Assembly (NCBI GenBank): GCA_002309695.1
Contig: DBXV01000014.1
Coordinates: 1 to 60,400, forward strand
From: Myxococcales bacterium UBA1203
Lineage (GTDB): Bacteria; Myxococcota; Myxococcia; Myxococcales; UBA5297
DNA: 60,400 nt
Direction of reading: 5' to 3'
Shown here in pieces: positions 60,313-60,400 of this stretch. The notes under the pieces are model-generated. The model ran no database searches and had not been told where the DNA came from. It saw only the letters and a list, made by a program, of their open reading frames with translations. How positions within the stretch are numbered: position 1 is the first letter of the stretch; the number at the start of each line of letters is the position of its first letter. A program made the translations under genes and the position numbers.

Positions 60313-60400
60313 TTACCGACGGCGCGGGGGAGGCGGGGGCGCATGCCTCGGGGGAGGCGGGGGCGCATGCCTCGGGGGAGGCGGGGTCACATGCCTCGGG
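60313..60400 (-). CDS. 3' end of a Pro-rich repeat protein (partial)
   Basis: Reading leftwards from the window edge, one frame gives PRHVTPPPP, PRHAPPPP repeated, then RRR and TAA at 60313-60315. A second frame is also open, giving PEACAPAS repeats to a TGA at 60296. I prefer the PRHAPPPP frame because it resembles the Pro/His-rich neighbour, but composition alone does not decide it. The terminator at 60260-60293 suits either. Only the last 28 codons are visible, so the function is unknown. Confidence 0.45.
   Translation of the reverse strand, partial: PRHVTPPPPRHAPPPPPRHAPPPPPRRR
60325..60400. repeat. 24-base tandem repeat at window edge
   Basis: Three full units (60325-60348, 60349-60372, 60373-60396) of CGGGGGAGGCGGGG-C-CATGCCT, with two substitutions in the third, and the start of a fourth. 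The unit length is a multiple of three, consistent with a coding minisatellite. Confidence 0.93.

Noticed and set aside
60325..60400. CRISPR array
   Set aside because: Units are contiguous 24-base repeats without spacers, and no cas gene is present.

Overview
The window reads like a chromosomal segment of a Gram-negative bacterium, most likely a myxobacterium-like member of the Myxococcota (former Deltaproteobacteria). The pointers are a 70-residue protein of the myxobacterial TIGR04563 type, Tat-exported DUF4159 and DUF4175-type membrane proteins, TadE/TadG-like proteins with a Flp pilin, many lipoproteins, and beta-barrel-like exported proteins. Base composition is mosaic. Housekeeping blocks (prfA, pgm, ffh, lipA, and everything right of about 48 kb) are GC-rich, while accessory blocks (0-10 kb, 14-21 kb, 32-33 kb, 46-48 kb) are AT-richer and carry most of the rearrangements. 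The host assignment is inference from families recalled from memory.

Layout. 0-4.6 kb: three tandem ankyrin-repeat proteins (the first is cut by the window edge) and a lipoprotein with a methyltransferase fold. 4.6-10.5 kb: a Tad-like surface locus (two TadE-like proteins and one TadG-like protein, divergent from radC, a DUF3006 lipoprotein and a 58-residue Flp pilin). 10.5-15.1 kb: TIGR04563-type regulator, DUF2225-like protein, Pro-rich lipoprotein, prfA and a membrane protein. 15.1-21.9 kb: a one-directional run of small accessory genes with duplications, a chimeric gene, a RhuM pseudogene, paralogous barrel-like proteins and a degenerate kinase. Part of it is bracketed by two inverted copies of an approximately 90-base repeat. 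22-31.6 kb: pgm, then three tandem Sel1-repeat lipoproteins sharing N- and C-terminal signatures, then a small exported protein. 31.7-33.2 kb: flavin reductase and an approximately 0.8 kb element with long inverted termini. 33.2-46 kb: lipoprotein esterase, HD phosphohydrolase, DUF4159 protein, PduO-type adenosyltransferase, ffh, lipA, an LTA-synthase-like sulfatase and an OPT transporter. 46-47.8 kb: an IS1595-like relic, a miniature derivative of it, and a membrane protein between them. 47.8-60.4 kb: thioredoxin; an apparent operon of a DUF4175-like protein, a peptidase MA protein and an exported MEMO-AMMECR1 fusion; tRNA-Gln and tRNA-Glu; M50 protease; MBOAT acyltransferase; small cupin-like protein; DUF6515-like protein; and the 3' end of a Pro-rich repeat gene.

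Functionally, the window is dominated by cell-envelope and surface biology: at least seven predicted lipoproteins, pilus-like proteins, barrel-like proteins, an exported metallopeptidase, MBOAT and LTA-synthase-like transferases. A few core genes sit among these (release factor 1, SRP54, lipoyl synthase, phosphoglucomutase, RadC, two tRNAs). No CRISPR array, rRNA gene or intact transposase was seen. The most unusual parts are the rearranged 15-21 kb accessory run, the three Sel1 lipoproteins with unassigned flanking modules, the miniature IS derivative at 46.0-46.2 kb, and the overlooked Flp pilin.
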